From Dyadobacter fermentans DSM 18053 (GTDB lineage: Bacteria; Bacteroidota; Bacteroidia; Cytophagales; Spirosomataceae): a stretch of 64,000 nt of DNA. Within the stretch, counting starts at the first letter, position 1, and each line of letters begins with the position of its first letter. The notes under the pieces were generated by a model, which searched no databases, was not told the origin of the DNA, and saw only the letters and a program-made list of their open reading frames with translations. Of this stretch, positions 40,243 through 49,576 are shown one piece after another. The stretch spans positions 2,976,001-3,040,000 of the forward strand of contig NC_013037.1 in NCBI RefSeq assembly GCF_000023125.1, written 5' to 3'. The translations under genes and the position numbers were made by a program.

Positions 40243-43200
40243 ATGTCAAAAAGAGTACAATTTCACCATGCTTTACAGAAAATCATGCGCATTACTCTGT
40301 ATCAAGCCCTGCTCGCCATTGCTTTCAGCACGATCGTTCACGCCAACGACGTGCGTGGCCAACGCGTGCTGGAACAAAAAGTGACGCTGCGTTTAACCAA
40401 TTCCGAGATTGACAAGGCATTGGAGAAGATTGAAAATGTGACGAAGGTTAAATTCATGTACAATCCTCAGATCTTCAATAACCAGAAAAGTACCTACAAA
40501 TTCCAGGACGAATCGCTGTCCGAAGTACTGAACAAAATTCTGACCCCTTACAAAGTAACTTACGAGGTAGTGCAGGACCGCATTATCCTCCGCCGCGAAC
40601 AGGCCGTCATCGAAGAAAATCCTGTTAAAACCGCTCCGAAACGCAATGTAACGGGGACGGTAAAGGATGAAACCGGCACCGGCCTGCCGGGCGTGAGCGT
40701 GCTCGTGAAAGGCACGCAGCGCGGTACTTCATCCGATGGAGATGGGAATTTCTCGATCGATATCCCCGACGGTGAAGTGGAAACCGCCGTACTGATTTTC
40801 AGCTTCGTAGGTTATACTTCGCAGGAGGTAACCGTTGGAAACCAGACCGCCGTGAGCGTGCAGCTCGCTCCCGAAGCCAAGGCATTGAATGAAGTAGTGG
40901 TAACCGCTTTGGGTATTGCCAAAGAGAAAAAGGCCCTTGCCTATGCGGTAACGGAAGTGAAAGGTGCTGAATTTACGCAAGCACGCGAAAACAACATCGG
41001 TAACGCATTGACCGGTAAAATCGCCGGTGTGAACGCTACCGGTATGGCTACCGGCCCCGGCGGATCGAGCCGCATCGTGATCCGCGGTAACGGCTCACTG
41101 AATGGTAACAACCAGCCTTTGTATGTGATTAACGGCATGCCGATGGACAACACCACGCCGGGCGGAACTACTGCCGACGGTAACGGGATGAACGTCGACC
41201 GTGGAGACGGTATCGGTGGTATCAACCCCGATGACATCGAGTCGATCAGCGTTTTGAAAGGTGGCCCCGCAGCGGCGCTTTACGGTGCACGTGCTTCAAA
41301 TGGTGTGATTCTGATCACCACCAAAAAAGGCCGCGCGCAAAAAGGCATCGGCGTGGAGATCAACAGCAACACGACGTTTGAATCGCTGGCGGTGATCCCG
41401 AAATGGCAATATGAGTACGGCCAGGGCGTGGACGGCGTAAAACCGACCACTTTGGAGCAGGCCAAAAGCACAGGACGCCTTTCGTACGGTGCGAAAATGG
41501 ATGGCCAGCCTACCATTCAGGTGGACGGGCAAATGCATCCCTACTCGCCTCAGAAAAACAACCTGAAAAACTTCTATAACACCGGTACCAACTACATCAA
41601 TTCAGTAGCATTGACCGGCGGTAGCGAGGCGATCAACTTCCGTTTGGGCTTGAACAACACGAAATCGAACAGCGTTGTGCCCAATTCTTCATTCGTTCGC
41701 CGCATTGCTAACCTGAACCTGAATGCGTTCCTGGGTAAGAAACTGAGTGTTGAAACGGTATTCCAATACAACCTCGAACAAGGTACCAACCGCCCGAAAG
41801 TGGGTTATGCAGACATGAACCCGCACTGGGCTACTTACCTGGTGGCCAACACCGTGGATATCCGCAGCCTGTCGCCGGGATTCGACGCTGTAACCGGCAA
41901 AGAAATGGAATGGAACCCGGTACCTGCTGCGCCAAACCCTTATTTTGTGATAAACAAATTCAAAAACGACGATACCAAACATCGCTTTTTGAGCCAGGGA
42001 AGCCTGCGTTACGACATTCTTGAAAACCTGTACGTGAAAGGTAGCGTGAGCCAGGATTTTTACAGCTTCACTTCCGAATACGTGCAGCCGACCAACAATG
42101 CATTTTTCCCGCTCGGTACTTACGAAGGAAGAAAAACCACTTCTTCCGAAACGAACGGTATGGTAACCGTGAACTACAACAAGGAGTTTGAAAATTTCAG
42201 CTTCTCGGCCATGGCCGGTGCGAATGCACAGCGCAGCGTTTTCGACCAAACGGTGATTGCAGGTAGCGAATTCACGATCCCTTATTTTTACAGCTATACC
42301 AACCTCGCGGCGATGACCACCACGCCGACTTACATGAAAAGCGCCATCAACTCGCTCTTCGGTTCGGTCGATTTTGGGTACAAAGGCCTGGCTTATCTGA
42401 CCGTTTCGGGTCGTCAGGACTGGTTTTCGGTGCTGAATCCTAAAAGCAACAGCATTTTCTACCCGTCTGTGGGTGGTTCGGTGATCCTCTCGGAAGCGAT
42501 CAACTTCCCTTCGGCGATCAGCTTTGCGAAACTGCGTGGTTCATGGGCGCAGGTGGGTGGTGCAACTGTGAATGCGTATCAGATTTATCAGTACTACAAT
42601 ATGCAGCAAGGCGGCCACAACGGTCGTCCGGTACAAGGCCTCGCTTCGTCGCAAGTGCCTAACCCCGACCTGAAACCGCTGACTTCGACAACCTATGAAG
42701 GAGGTTTGGAAGCAAAATTCCTCAACAACCGCCTCGGATTGGATGTGACATTGTATAACAGAAAAACTACTGACGACATCGTTACTACCAACATTGCATT
42801 GTCTTCCGGCTACACTTCTGCATTGCTGAACGTGGGCGAGCTGAGCAACAAAGGGATCGAGTTGCTGATTACAGGAACACCGGTTCAAAAAGCGAATTTC
42901 AGCTGGGATCTGAGCTATAACATGGCTTATAACAAGAGCAAAATCGAACGTCTGGCCGAGGGAATCAACCAGATCGACATTGCTACCGGTGTAGGTGGTG
43001 GTGTGGTCCGCAACGCGATCAACAGACCTTACGGAACTGTGTGGGGTTTCCGCAAAAAAACCGATGCAGCCGGAAATATCGTCTATAACCCTGCCAGCGG
43101 CTACGCGGTGCGCGGCGACCTCGAAGAAATCGGACAAGGCACGCCTCCTTTGACCATGGGAATCACCAACAACTTCCGTTACAAAAACTTCTCGCTGAAT

Positions 43201-43671
43201 GTATTGGTGGATGGTAAATTCGGAAGCATTGTGTACTCCAACCTTTATCAGTATGCCTACCGTTTCGGTTTGCCGGTTGAAACCCTGCCAGGCCGCGACA
43301 CCGGTGTAACCGTGGAAGGTGTAACGCCGGAAGGCGCTCCTTTTACCAAAACATGGGAGAAAAAGGATGTGGACACTTACTACGACAACGACAAGAACTA
43401 CACCGCGATGTTCATGTTCAACAACGACTTCATCAAGCTGCGCCAGGTGGTATTGAGCTACAATATCCCGGTGAACAAGCTGGCGTTCCTGAAACTGCAA
43501 TCGGCCTCGGTATCATTCGTTGCGCGTAACCTGGCGATCCTTTTCAAAGACAAGAAGCAGCAGTACTTCGATCCGGAGTCGAGCTACACCAGCACCAATG
43601 CACAGGGTCTGGAAGCATTCGGTGTACCAAGAACCCGCAGCATGGGCGTGAACCTGATGGTGAAATTCTAA
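40243..43671 (+). CDS. SusC/RagA-family TonB-dependent outer-membrane transporter with STN domain
   Basis: About 1142 residues from the ATG at 40243; GTG 40198 and ATG 40210 are longer alternatives. Signal segment, then STN domain (LRLTNSEIDKALEKIENVTK), carboxypeptidase-D-like domain (VTGTVKDETGTGLPGVSVLV), and plug with NPDDIESISVLKGGPAAALYGARASNGVI. The barrel ends MGVNLMVKF. It is paralogous in layout to the SusC at 22895 and works with the SusD 3 bp downstream. Its substrate is unknown, but the following amidohydrolase, ester hydrolase and RraA-like genes point away from a plain polysaccharide. Confidence 0.94.
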   Translation: MSKRVQFHHALQKIMRITLYQALLAIAFSTIVHANDVRGQRVLEQKVTLRLTNSEIDKALEKIENVTKVKFMYNPQIFNNQKSTYKFQDESLSEVLNKILTPYKVTYEVVQDRIILRREQAVIEENPVKTAPKRNVTGTVKDETGTGLPGVSVLVKGTQRGTSSDGDGNFSIDIPDGEVETAVLIFSFVGYTSQEVTVGNQTAVSVQLAPEAKALNEVVVTALGIAKEKKALAYAVTEVKGAEFTQARENNIGNALTGKIAGVNATGMATGPGGSSRIVIRGNGSLNGNNQPLYVINGMPMDNTTPGGTTADGNGMNVDRGDGIGGINPDDIESISVLKGGPAAALYGARASNGVILITTKKGRAQKGIGVEINSNTTFESLAVIPKWQYEYGQGVDGVKPTTLEQAKSTGRLSYGAKMDGQPTIQVDGQMHPYSPQKNNLKNFYNTGTNYINSVALTGGSEAINFRLGLNNTKSNSVVPNSSFVRRIANLNLNAFLGKKLSVETVFQYNLEQGTNRPKVGYADMNPHWATYLVANTVDIRSLSPGFDAVTGKEMEWNPVPAAPNPYFVINKFKNDDTKHRFLSQGSLRYDILENLYVKGSVSQDFYSFTSEYVQPTNNAFFPLGTYEGRKTTSSETNGMVTVNYNKEFENFSFSAMAGANAQRSVFDQTVIAGSEFTIPYFYSYTNLAAMTTTPTYMKSAINSLFGSVDFGYKGLAYLTVSGRQDWFSVLNPKSNSIFYPSVGGSVILSEAINFPSAISFAKLRGSWAQVGGATVNAYQIYQYYNMQQGGHNGRPVQGLASSQVPNPDLKPLTSTTYEGGLEAKFLNNRLGLDVTLYNRKTTDDIVTTNIALSSGYTSALLNVGELSNKGIELLITGTPVQKANFSWDLSYNMAYNKSKIERLAEGINQIDIATGVGGGVVRNAINRPYGTVWGFRKKTDAAGNIVYNPASGYAVRGDLEEIGQGTPPLTMGITNNFRYKNFSLNVLVDGKFGSIVYSNLYQYAYRFGLPVETLPGRDTGVTVEGVTPEGAPFTKTWEKKDVDTYYDNDKNYTAMFMFNNDFIKLRQVVLSYNIPVNKLAFLKLQSASVSFVARNLAILFKDKKQQYFDPESSYTSTNAQGLEAFGVPRTRSMGVNLMVKF

Positions 43672-43674
43672 AAA

Positions 43675-45249
43675 ATGAACTGTACGATGAAAAGCTTATT
43701 TCAAAAACTCATATATGCGGCCCCGCTGGCCATGATGATCGCCTCTTGTGACAACGGGTTCGAGGAAATGAACGTCGATCCCAACAAATACTCGCAGGTA
43801 GTTCCCGAATTTTTGTTCACCCGGGCCCAGCTGGATGGTGTTTCGACCAACTTCACCGGTGCGGCTTACCTCACCATCGGGCAATCCATGCAGCATTTTG
43901 CGACCTACAAGGAAGTACCTGCTGCGGGTGACAAGTATTTCAATTTCAGCTACTCGCAGGGAAGCTGGAACGCCTACGCCGGTACTGCACAAGGCCAGGG
44001 CTCGGTGATTTCGATTACGCAGGTGATCGAGGCACTGAAAGCCGATCCGCTCGCTGTGAACAAACTCTCGGCCGCCAGGATCTGGAGAGCCTACATTTTC
44101 CACCGCCTCACCGATGTGTATGGTGATATCCCTTATTTCGATGCAGGCAAGGCGCTGGCCGACAAAAACTACGGTCCGAAATACGATACCCAGCAGGCGA
44201 TTTATGCTGACATGCTGAAAGAGCTCGAAGAGTCCATCGCGGCATTCGACGCTTCGAAAGCCAATTTCGCAAACGCCGACCTCATGTACGGAGGCAATAT
44301 CACCCAGTGGAAAAAATTCGCATACTCGCTGATGCTCCGCCTGGGAATGCGATTGACGGAAGTGGATAATGCATTGGCTAAAACCTGGGTACAGAAAGCC
44401 ATTGCTGGCGGTGTGATCCTGGACGACGCCGACCGTGCGATCATCGGCTACGTGGACGGTTCACAAACCCTGAGCCGCAACTTTATCGCCAACGGATTGA
44501 TGGCCACCGACTACATTACCCCCGGCGGCGACAATGTGGAAGGCGGAAAACTGGCCAAGACGCTGATCGACCATTTGAAAACCACCAAAGATCCACGTCT
44601 GAACGTGATCTCGATCGTATGGCGCGAAACCGGTAACAATACTTTCGTGGCGGATACTTCCACGGCATTGCAGCAAGGCATGCCCAATGCGGCTTTCAAC
44701 AGCCGTCCGGCAGAATTCAACTCGTTCTCCGAGCCAAACCCGGCCACGATACTGCGCTATGCATCCCCGCTGATCGTTTTCGGAAATGCGGAAACCAACC
44801 TTTTGCTGGCCGAAGCGGCGGTTCGCGGATGGTATACAGGCAGCACGGCGGCTGCGGCATACGATGCGGCAGTAAAGGCAGGACTTCGCCAATGGGCACT
44901 TTTCGGCGCTGCCGGAACCATTTCCGATGCCAAAATCAATGCCTACCTCCTTGCTAATCCTTACAATGCAACCGGCACCGTGGCGCAGCAGATCGAGCAG
45001 ATTTCGACGCAAAAGTGGGTGGCCTTGTTCCTGGAAGATGAATATGAAATCTTCGCAAACTGGCGCCGCACCGGCTTCCCAAGGCTAACCCCGACCAACT
45101 ACCCGGGTAACCTCACCGGGGGCCAGATCCCGACCCGCTTTGTGATCCCCGATTCGGAGGAACAATACAACAAAGTGAACTTCATGGAAGCACGTACACG
45201 CCAGGGCGGCACCAACACGCTTTCCAGCAAAGTTTGGTGGGATAAATAA
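43675..45249 (+). CDS. SusD/RagB-family lipoprotein (SusD-like_2 type)
   Basis: A 524-residue lipoprotein with lipobox MIASC (Cys25 counted from 43675); the ATG at 43687 is an equally good start. Family blocks include FHRLTDVYGDIPYFDAGK and QWKKFAYSLMLRLGMRLT, and it ends KVWWDK, closely parallel to the SusD at 26312. It follows SusC after 3 bp and is itself followed by a strong hairpin terminator, so SusCD can be expressed apart from the enzymes downstream. Confidence 0.93.
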   Translation: MNCTMKSLFQKLIYAAPLAMMIASCDNGFEEMNVDPNKYSQVVPEFLFTRAQLDGVSTNFTGAAYLTIGQSMQHFATYKEVPAAGDKYFNFSYSQGSWNAYAGTAQGQGSVISITQVIEALKADPLAVNKLSAARIWRAYIFHRLTDVYGDIPYFDAGKALADKNYGPKYDTQQAIYADMLKELEESIAAFDASKANFANADLMYGGNITQWKKFAYSLMLRLGMRLTEVDNALAKTWVQKAIAGGVILDDADRAIIGYVDGSQTLSRNFIANGLMATDYITPGGDNVEGGKLAKTLIDHLKTTKDPRLNVISIVWRETGNNTFVADTSTALQQGMPNAAFNSRPAEFNSFSEPNPATILRYASPLIVFGNAETNLLLAEAAVRGWYTGSTAAAAYDAAVKAGLRQWALFGAAGTISDAKINAYLLANPYNATGTVAQQIEQISTQKWVALFLEDEYEIFANWRRTGFPRLTPTNYPGNLTGGQIPTRFVIPDSEEQYNKVNFMEARTRQGGTNTLSSKVWWDK

Positions 45250-45285
45250 GCAGTCCCGGCACTGCGCATTTGAAAATTAAATGAC

Positions 45286-45328
45286 CGATACGGATCGCTG
45301 ACCAAAATCGGCGGTCCGTATCGCTTTT
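45286..45328 (+). terminator. Terminator or attenuator after the second susD
   Basis: A perfect 9-bp stem CGATACGGA/TCCGTATCG with a partly paired interior of about 20 nt, followed by GCTTTT. It lies 36 bp after the SusD stop, inside an otherwise co-directional gene series. Confidence 0.7.
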
Positions 45329-45414
45329 AAAGCCTGAAAATTTTTCCCCTCTGAATGAGGAATTTTCGTGTATTTCTTGTCTTATCCATAACAGCTTTTC
45401 CTAAACCAATACCC

Positions 45415-46686
45415 ATGATCAAAAAAGTACTATTCGCCGCAGCGCTCTTGTGCTCTGCCGGCATCGCGCAAGCGCAGAAATACTCGATCGTCATCAAAGG
45501 CGGTCATGTGATTGATCCCAAAAACAATATCAACAGCATTATGGACGTCGCCCTGAAAGGCGACACGGTCATGCTCGTTGCTAAAAACATCGACGCCAAG
45601 GAGGGCGTGCAGGTGGTGAATGCGAAAGGCCTTTTCGTGACCCCGGGCCTGATCGACATGCATTCGCACAACTTCTTCGGTACCAAAATGGACCAGACTT
45701 ACAGCAACGGCCCCAACGCCCTCCCACCCGACGGTTTTACATTCCGCACGGGTGTAACCACGGTGGTGGATGCAGGCTGCGCCGGCTGGAAGTCCTTCCC
45801 CGATTTCAAGAAACAAACCATCGACGCATCGCGCACCCGCGTCCTCTCATTCCTGAACATCGTGGGTGAAGGCATGCGCGGCGGCACCTACGAGCAGAAT
45901 GTCGAGGACATGGACGCTGCCGCAACGGCCAGGGTCGCCAAAGAATATCCGGAATACATTGTGGGCATCAAGCTCGCGCACTTCAACGGCTATAACTGGA
46001 CGCCCACCGACCGCGCCGTAGAAGCCGGCAAGCTCGCCAACATCCCGGTCATGATCGATTTCGGCGGCAGCCAGCCGGTATTGCCCATTGAAGAGCTTTT
46101 CATGAAACACCTCCGCCCGGGCGATATCTTCACGCATTGCTTCGGCCAGCTCGCCAGCCGCGAACCGATCGTGGACGTGAAAGCCGGCAAAGTGAAGCCG
46201 TTCGTGTATGAAGCGCGCAAAAAAGGCATCATTTTCGACGTGGGTTACGGCGGTATCAGCTTCGCATTCTCCCAGGCGATCCCGGCCATCAAAACCGGCT
46301 TTTACCCCAACACCATCAGCACCGACATCCACACCGGCAGCATGAACAATGCGATGAAAGACATGCTCAACGTGATGTCGAAGTTCCTGGCAATGGGCAT
46401 GGACCTGCCGGCGGTGATCAAAGCCAGCACCTGGGCACCCGCACAAGCCATTCACCGCGAAGAGCTGGGTAACCTCTCGGTAGGCTCGCGCGCGGACGTA
46501 TCCGTGCTGCGCGTGCTCGACGGCAAATTCCAGATGAACGACACCGGCACATTCGGCTTCTTCGATTACACCGGTACCAAAGTGCAGGGCAAGCAAAAAC
46601 TGGAAGCAGAAGTGACAATCCGTGCAGGCAAGGTGGTGTACGACCTCAACGGTCTCACCAACCCGATCGTCGTTTCCAGAAGATAA
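45415..46686 (+). CDS. Exported amidohydrolase/deacetylase-family metallohydrolase (paralogue)
   Basis: 423 residues from the ATG at 45415, which gives a clean signal peptide (MIKKVLFAAALLCSAGIAQA); the frame to 45355 adds an unlikely leader. Metal-site motifs match the protein at 29397: HSH (LIDMHSH), Lys in VGIKLAHF, His in DIFTHCF and Asp in STDIHTG. Long identical stretches (ALPPDGFTFR, LFMKHLRPGDI, MGMDLPAV) show recent common descent, and both genes sit in SusCD loci. The same COG3964-type deacylase role is inferred. Confidence 0.88.
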   Translation: MIKKVLFAAALLCSAGIAQAQKYSIVIKGGHVIDPKNNINSIMDVALKGDTVMLVAKNIDAKEGVQVVNAKGLFVTPGLIDMHSHNFFGTKMDQTYSNGPNALPPDGFTFRTGVTTVVDAGCAGWKSFPDFKKQTIDASRTRVLSFLNIVGEGMRGGTYEQNVEDMDAAATARVAKEYPEYIVGIKLAHFNGYNWTPTDRAVEAGKLANIPVMIDFGGSQPVLPIEELFMKHLRPGDIFTHCFGQLASREPIVDVKAGKVKPFVYEARKKGIIFDVGYGGISFAFSQAIPAIKTGFYPNTISTDIHTGSMNNAMKDMLNVMSKFLAMGMDLPAVIKASTWAPAQAIHREELGNLSVGSRADVSVLRVLDGKFQMNDTGTFGFFDYTGTKVQGKQKLEAEVTIRAGKVVYDLNGLTNPIVVSRR

Positions 46687-46706
46687 ACCTCTAAAAGTGT
46701 GATGCA

Positions 46707-48494
46707 ATGATGCTGAAATCCCTCCGCGCCTCCATGCTGGCGGTTCTGGCCATGCTATCGTCCGTGCACGCCCTGCTTGCGGATACCGTGCTCAATGAAG
46801 TCCGCATCGAGCGGCACAAGGCTGTCCGCATGCGCGACGGCGTGGTGCTGTATGCCGATGTGTACATGCCCGCGACACCCGGCCGCTACCCGACCATCGT
46901 CACGCGTACACCCTACGGCGTGCAGCGCGATGGCGTGCACCAGACGATGATCAAGTTCGCGCAGCGCGGCTATGCGGTAGTGGTGCAGGATGTGCGGGGC
47001 CGCTACGAGAGCGATGGCAAATGGGAACCGTTCCGCGACGAGGCCAAGGATGGCTACGACACCATCGAATGGGCGGCTGCGCAGCCGTTTTCGAATGGCA
47101 AAGTGGCTACACAGGGAGGAAGCTATCTCGGACATAACCAGTGGCAGGCTGCGAGCCTCAACCCGCCGCACCTGGTGGCGGCGTTCCCATCGCTGGCCTC
47201 CACGAATATTTATGCCAACTGGATCACCATGGGAGGCGCATTCCGCCTCAGCTTCAACTACGGCTGGGGCGTGGTGCGCATGCCCAACCGCATTATGCTG
47301 CCGCAATACTGGCATACCGAGGCATTCACGCCCGAAGAACTGAAATACGCCAACATCCTCATGCATTTGCCTTTGCAGGACGGCGACCTGCAAAGCGCCG
47401 GCGCCGTGGTACCGCATTACCGCGACTGGATCAAGCACGAAAGCTACGACGAGTACTGGAAGGCGATCAGCGACGAAGAGCGTTTCGACAAAATCAAAGT
47501 CCCTACCTACGTCTCCGGCGGCTGGTTCGACATTTTCGTGATGGGCACCATTAATGGCTATGTGGGCATGAAAAACAAAGGCGCTACACCCGAAGCGCGC
47601 AAAGGCGCACGGATGATCATCGGCCCGTGGGGCCATGGGCCATCGCAGAAATTCGGGGATGTGGATTTCACGGCGGCCGCTTATGTGGACCAGTTCGAAA
47701 CCGAGCTGTCGTTTTTCGACTACCATTTGAAAGGTATCCGAAACGCCATCGAGACCGACAAACCCGTGCGCCTGTTTTATATGGGTGTAAACCAATGGCG
47801 CGCCGAAACCGACTGGCCCATTCCCGGCACGCAGTTCAAAGAGCTGTATTTAGGAGGTGAAAATGCCAACTCGGTGCGCGGAAAAGGAACATTATCTTTT
47901 GACAAACCCACCAAAGCGACCACCGATACATACCGCTATGACCCGCAGAGCCCCGTGCCCACCACCGGCGGTAATAATTGCTGCGGCACGCCCACGCCCG
48001 CCGGCCCGCGCGACCAGCGCCCGCTCGAACAGCGCGAAGACGTGCTCGTGTACACCAGCGCATTCCTCGAAAAACCGGTAACCATCGCAGGGCCTGTCAA
48101 AATGAAACTCCACGCCGCCACCGACGGCCGCGACACCGACTGGATGGTAAAGCTCGTGGATGTACACCCCGACGGCTTCGCAATGCCCGTTTCCGAAGGG
48201 ATCATCCGCGCCAAATTCCGCAAAGGACTCGACAAGATGAAGCTCCTCACGCCCAACCAGGTTTACGAGTACGAAATAGAAATGACGGGAACAGCGAACG
48301 TGTTCCGCCCCGGCCACCGCATACGGGTCGATATTACATCGAGCAACTTCCCGCAATTCGATAGAAACCCCAATACCGGCGAGCCGCTGGGAACAAGCAC
48401 CAAAACGCGCATCGCCCAGCAGACCGTCCACCATGGCGGCGCCAAACTGAGCCATATTGTGCTGCCAGTTGTCACCGATCTCAGCCAGAATTAA
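46707..48494 (+). CDS. Exported CocE/NonD family hydrolase
   Basis: 595 residues with a signal-like N-terminus. The alpha/beta-hydrolase core has the nucleophile motif GGSYLG (Ser139), then SGGWFDIFV for the catalytic Asp and GPWGHG for His. A C-terminal jelly-roll domain as in X-Pro dipeptidyl-peptidase and cocaine esterase follows. Relatives hydrolyse alpha-amino-acid esters, acyl esters or Xaa-Pro peptides. It follows the amidohydrolase by 20 bp, so the two probably degrade the same imported or surface-bound substrate. Confidence 0.9.
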   Translation: MMLKSLRASMLAVLAMLSSVHALLADTVLNEVRIERHKAVRMRDGVVLYADVYMPATPGRYPTIVTRTPYGVQRDGVHQTMIKFAQRGYAVVVQDVRGRYESDGKWEPFRDEAKDGYDTIEWAAAQPFSNGKVATQGGSYLGHNQWQAASLNPPHLVAAFPSLASTNIYANWITMGGAFRLSFNYGWGVVRMPNRIMLPQYWHTEAFTPEELKYANILMHLPLQDGDLQSAGAVVPHYRDWIKHESYDEYWKAISDEERFDKIKVPTYVSGGWFDIFVMGTINGYVGMKNKGATPEARKGARMIIGPWGHGPSQKFGDVDFTAAAYVDQFETELSFFDYHLKGIRNAIETDKPVRLFYMGVNQWRAETDWPIPGTQFKELYLGGENANSVRGKGTLSFDKPTKATTDTYRYDPQSPVPTTGGNNCCGTPTPAGPRDQRPLEQREDVLVYTSAFLEKPVTIAGPVKMKLHAATDGRDTDWMVKLVDVHPDGFAMPVSEGIIRAKFRKGLDKMKLLTPNQVYEYEIEMTGTANVFRPGHRIRVDITSSNFPQFDRNPNTGEPLGTSTKTRIAQQTVHHGGAKLSHIVLPVVTDLSQN

Positions 48495-48548
48495 TATTTT
48501 CCCTAATTTTATTCACTCAATTTCAGCCGAACTCTTTTTTCTTATCTC

Positions 48549-49481
48549 ATGAAATTACCGATTCTCTCTTTAACGACGATCCTTGCCCTCACCTTTGGAA
48601 GCCTGCAAACCGCGAAGTCGCAAACCATCCCGAAAGAAGAACTGATTTTCCTGACCTCGGAGTGGAAAGGCGAGCGGTTCCCCGACGGCCGTCCTAAAAT
48701 CTCCGACGACCTCGTGCGTCGCGCCAGGGAAATCAATATCGAAGAAGCCTGGGTAGTACTCAAAAATGAAGGCTACAACTGCCAGTTCGAAGGCAACTGG
48801 AAAATTGTACACGACGACGTGGTGATCGCCGGACGCGCATTGACGGCGCAGTTCCTGCCCTCCCGCCCCGACATTGAGAAGAATATCAAAGACCGCGGCG
48901 CCAAACAAGGCCGCATCGGCAATACCAACTCCTGGCCGATCGACATGCTTAGCAAAGGCGACGTATATGTGGCCGACGGCATGGGTAAAATCGTGGAAGG
49001 TACGCTCATCGGCGATAACCTCGCCAACTCCATTTACGCCAAAACCGGCAACGGCGTGGTGTTCGATGCCTCCGTGCGCGACCTCGACGGCCTTTCCAAA
49101 ATCCCCGGTTTCAATGCATTCGTACGCGATTTCGATCCTTCTTACCTTAAAGATGCCGTCGTAACCGGCATTAACACGCCGATTCGCATCGGTCGCGCTG
49201 TGGTGCTTCCGGGTGATTTGGTTTTGGGTAAAAAAGAAGGCGTGATCTTCGTGCCTGCCCATATGGTCGAGAAAGTAGTGCAAACGGCTGAATTCATTGC
49301 ATTACGTGACAAATTCGGCATTCAGATGCTAAAAGAAGGCAAATACACGCCCGGCCAGATCGACAGCCAATGGACCGACGCTTTGAAAAGCGACTTCCTG
49401 AAATGGCTGGACAAAAACCCGAACGAAATCCCCATGAAGCGTTCGGAACTCGACGAATACATGAAAAAAAGAACCTGGTAA
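48549..49481 (+). CDS. Exported RraA family aldolase/decarboxylase-like protein
   Basis: 310 residues. After a signal peptide (MKLPILSLTTILALTFGSLQ...) comes an RraA fold. The D-X20-R-D metal/substrate motif of 4-hydroxy-4-methyl-2-oxoglutarate aldolases is intact: Asp156, Arg177 and Asp178. The family cleaves 4-hydroxy-2-oxoacids or decarboxylates oxaloacetate; another branch inhibits RNase E but lacks an exported form. Being exported and sitting after a hydrolase suggests it processes a 2-oxoacid made outside the cytoplasm. A helical C-terminal extension of about 60 residues follows the core. Confidence 0.85.
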   Translation: MKLPILSLTTILALTFGSLQTAKSQTIPKEELIFLTSEWKGERFPDGRPKISDDLVRRAREINIEEAWVVLKNEGYNCQFEGNWKIVHDDVVIAGRALTAQFLPSRPDIEKNIKDRGAKQGRIGNTNSWPIDMLSKGDVYVADGMGKIVEGTLIGDNLANSIYAKTGNGVVFDASVRDLDGLSKIPGFNAFVRDFDPSYLKDAVVTGINTPIRIGRAVVLPGDLVLGKKEGVIFVPAHMVEKVVQTAEFIALRDKFGIQMLKEGKYTPGQIDSQWTDALKSDFLKWLDKNPNEIPMKRSELDEYMKKRTW

Positions 49482-49508
49482 GCGGGTAGTCCGGCCGGTT
49501 CTCAGCAT

Positions 49509-49541
49509 TTCCTGTTTGGTGAAACAGACAGGAATTTTCTT
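49509..49541 (+). terminator. Rho-independent terminator after the RraA-like gene
   Basis: A 7-bp stem TTCCTGT/ACAGGAA with a 12-nt loop is followed by TTTTCTTTC. Confidence 0.65.
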
Positions 49542-49576
49542 TCGCATTTCAAAAATTGCATTTTAAATACATTAAT

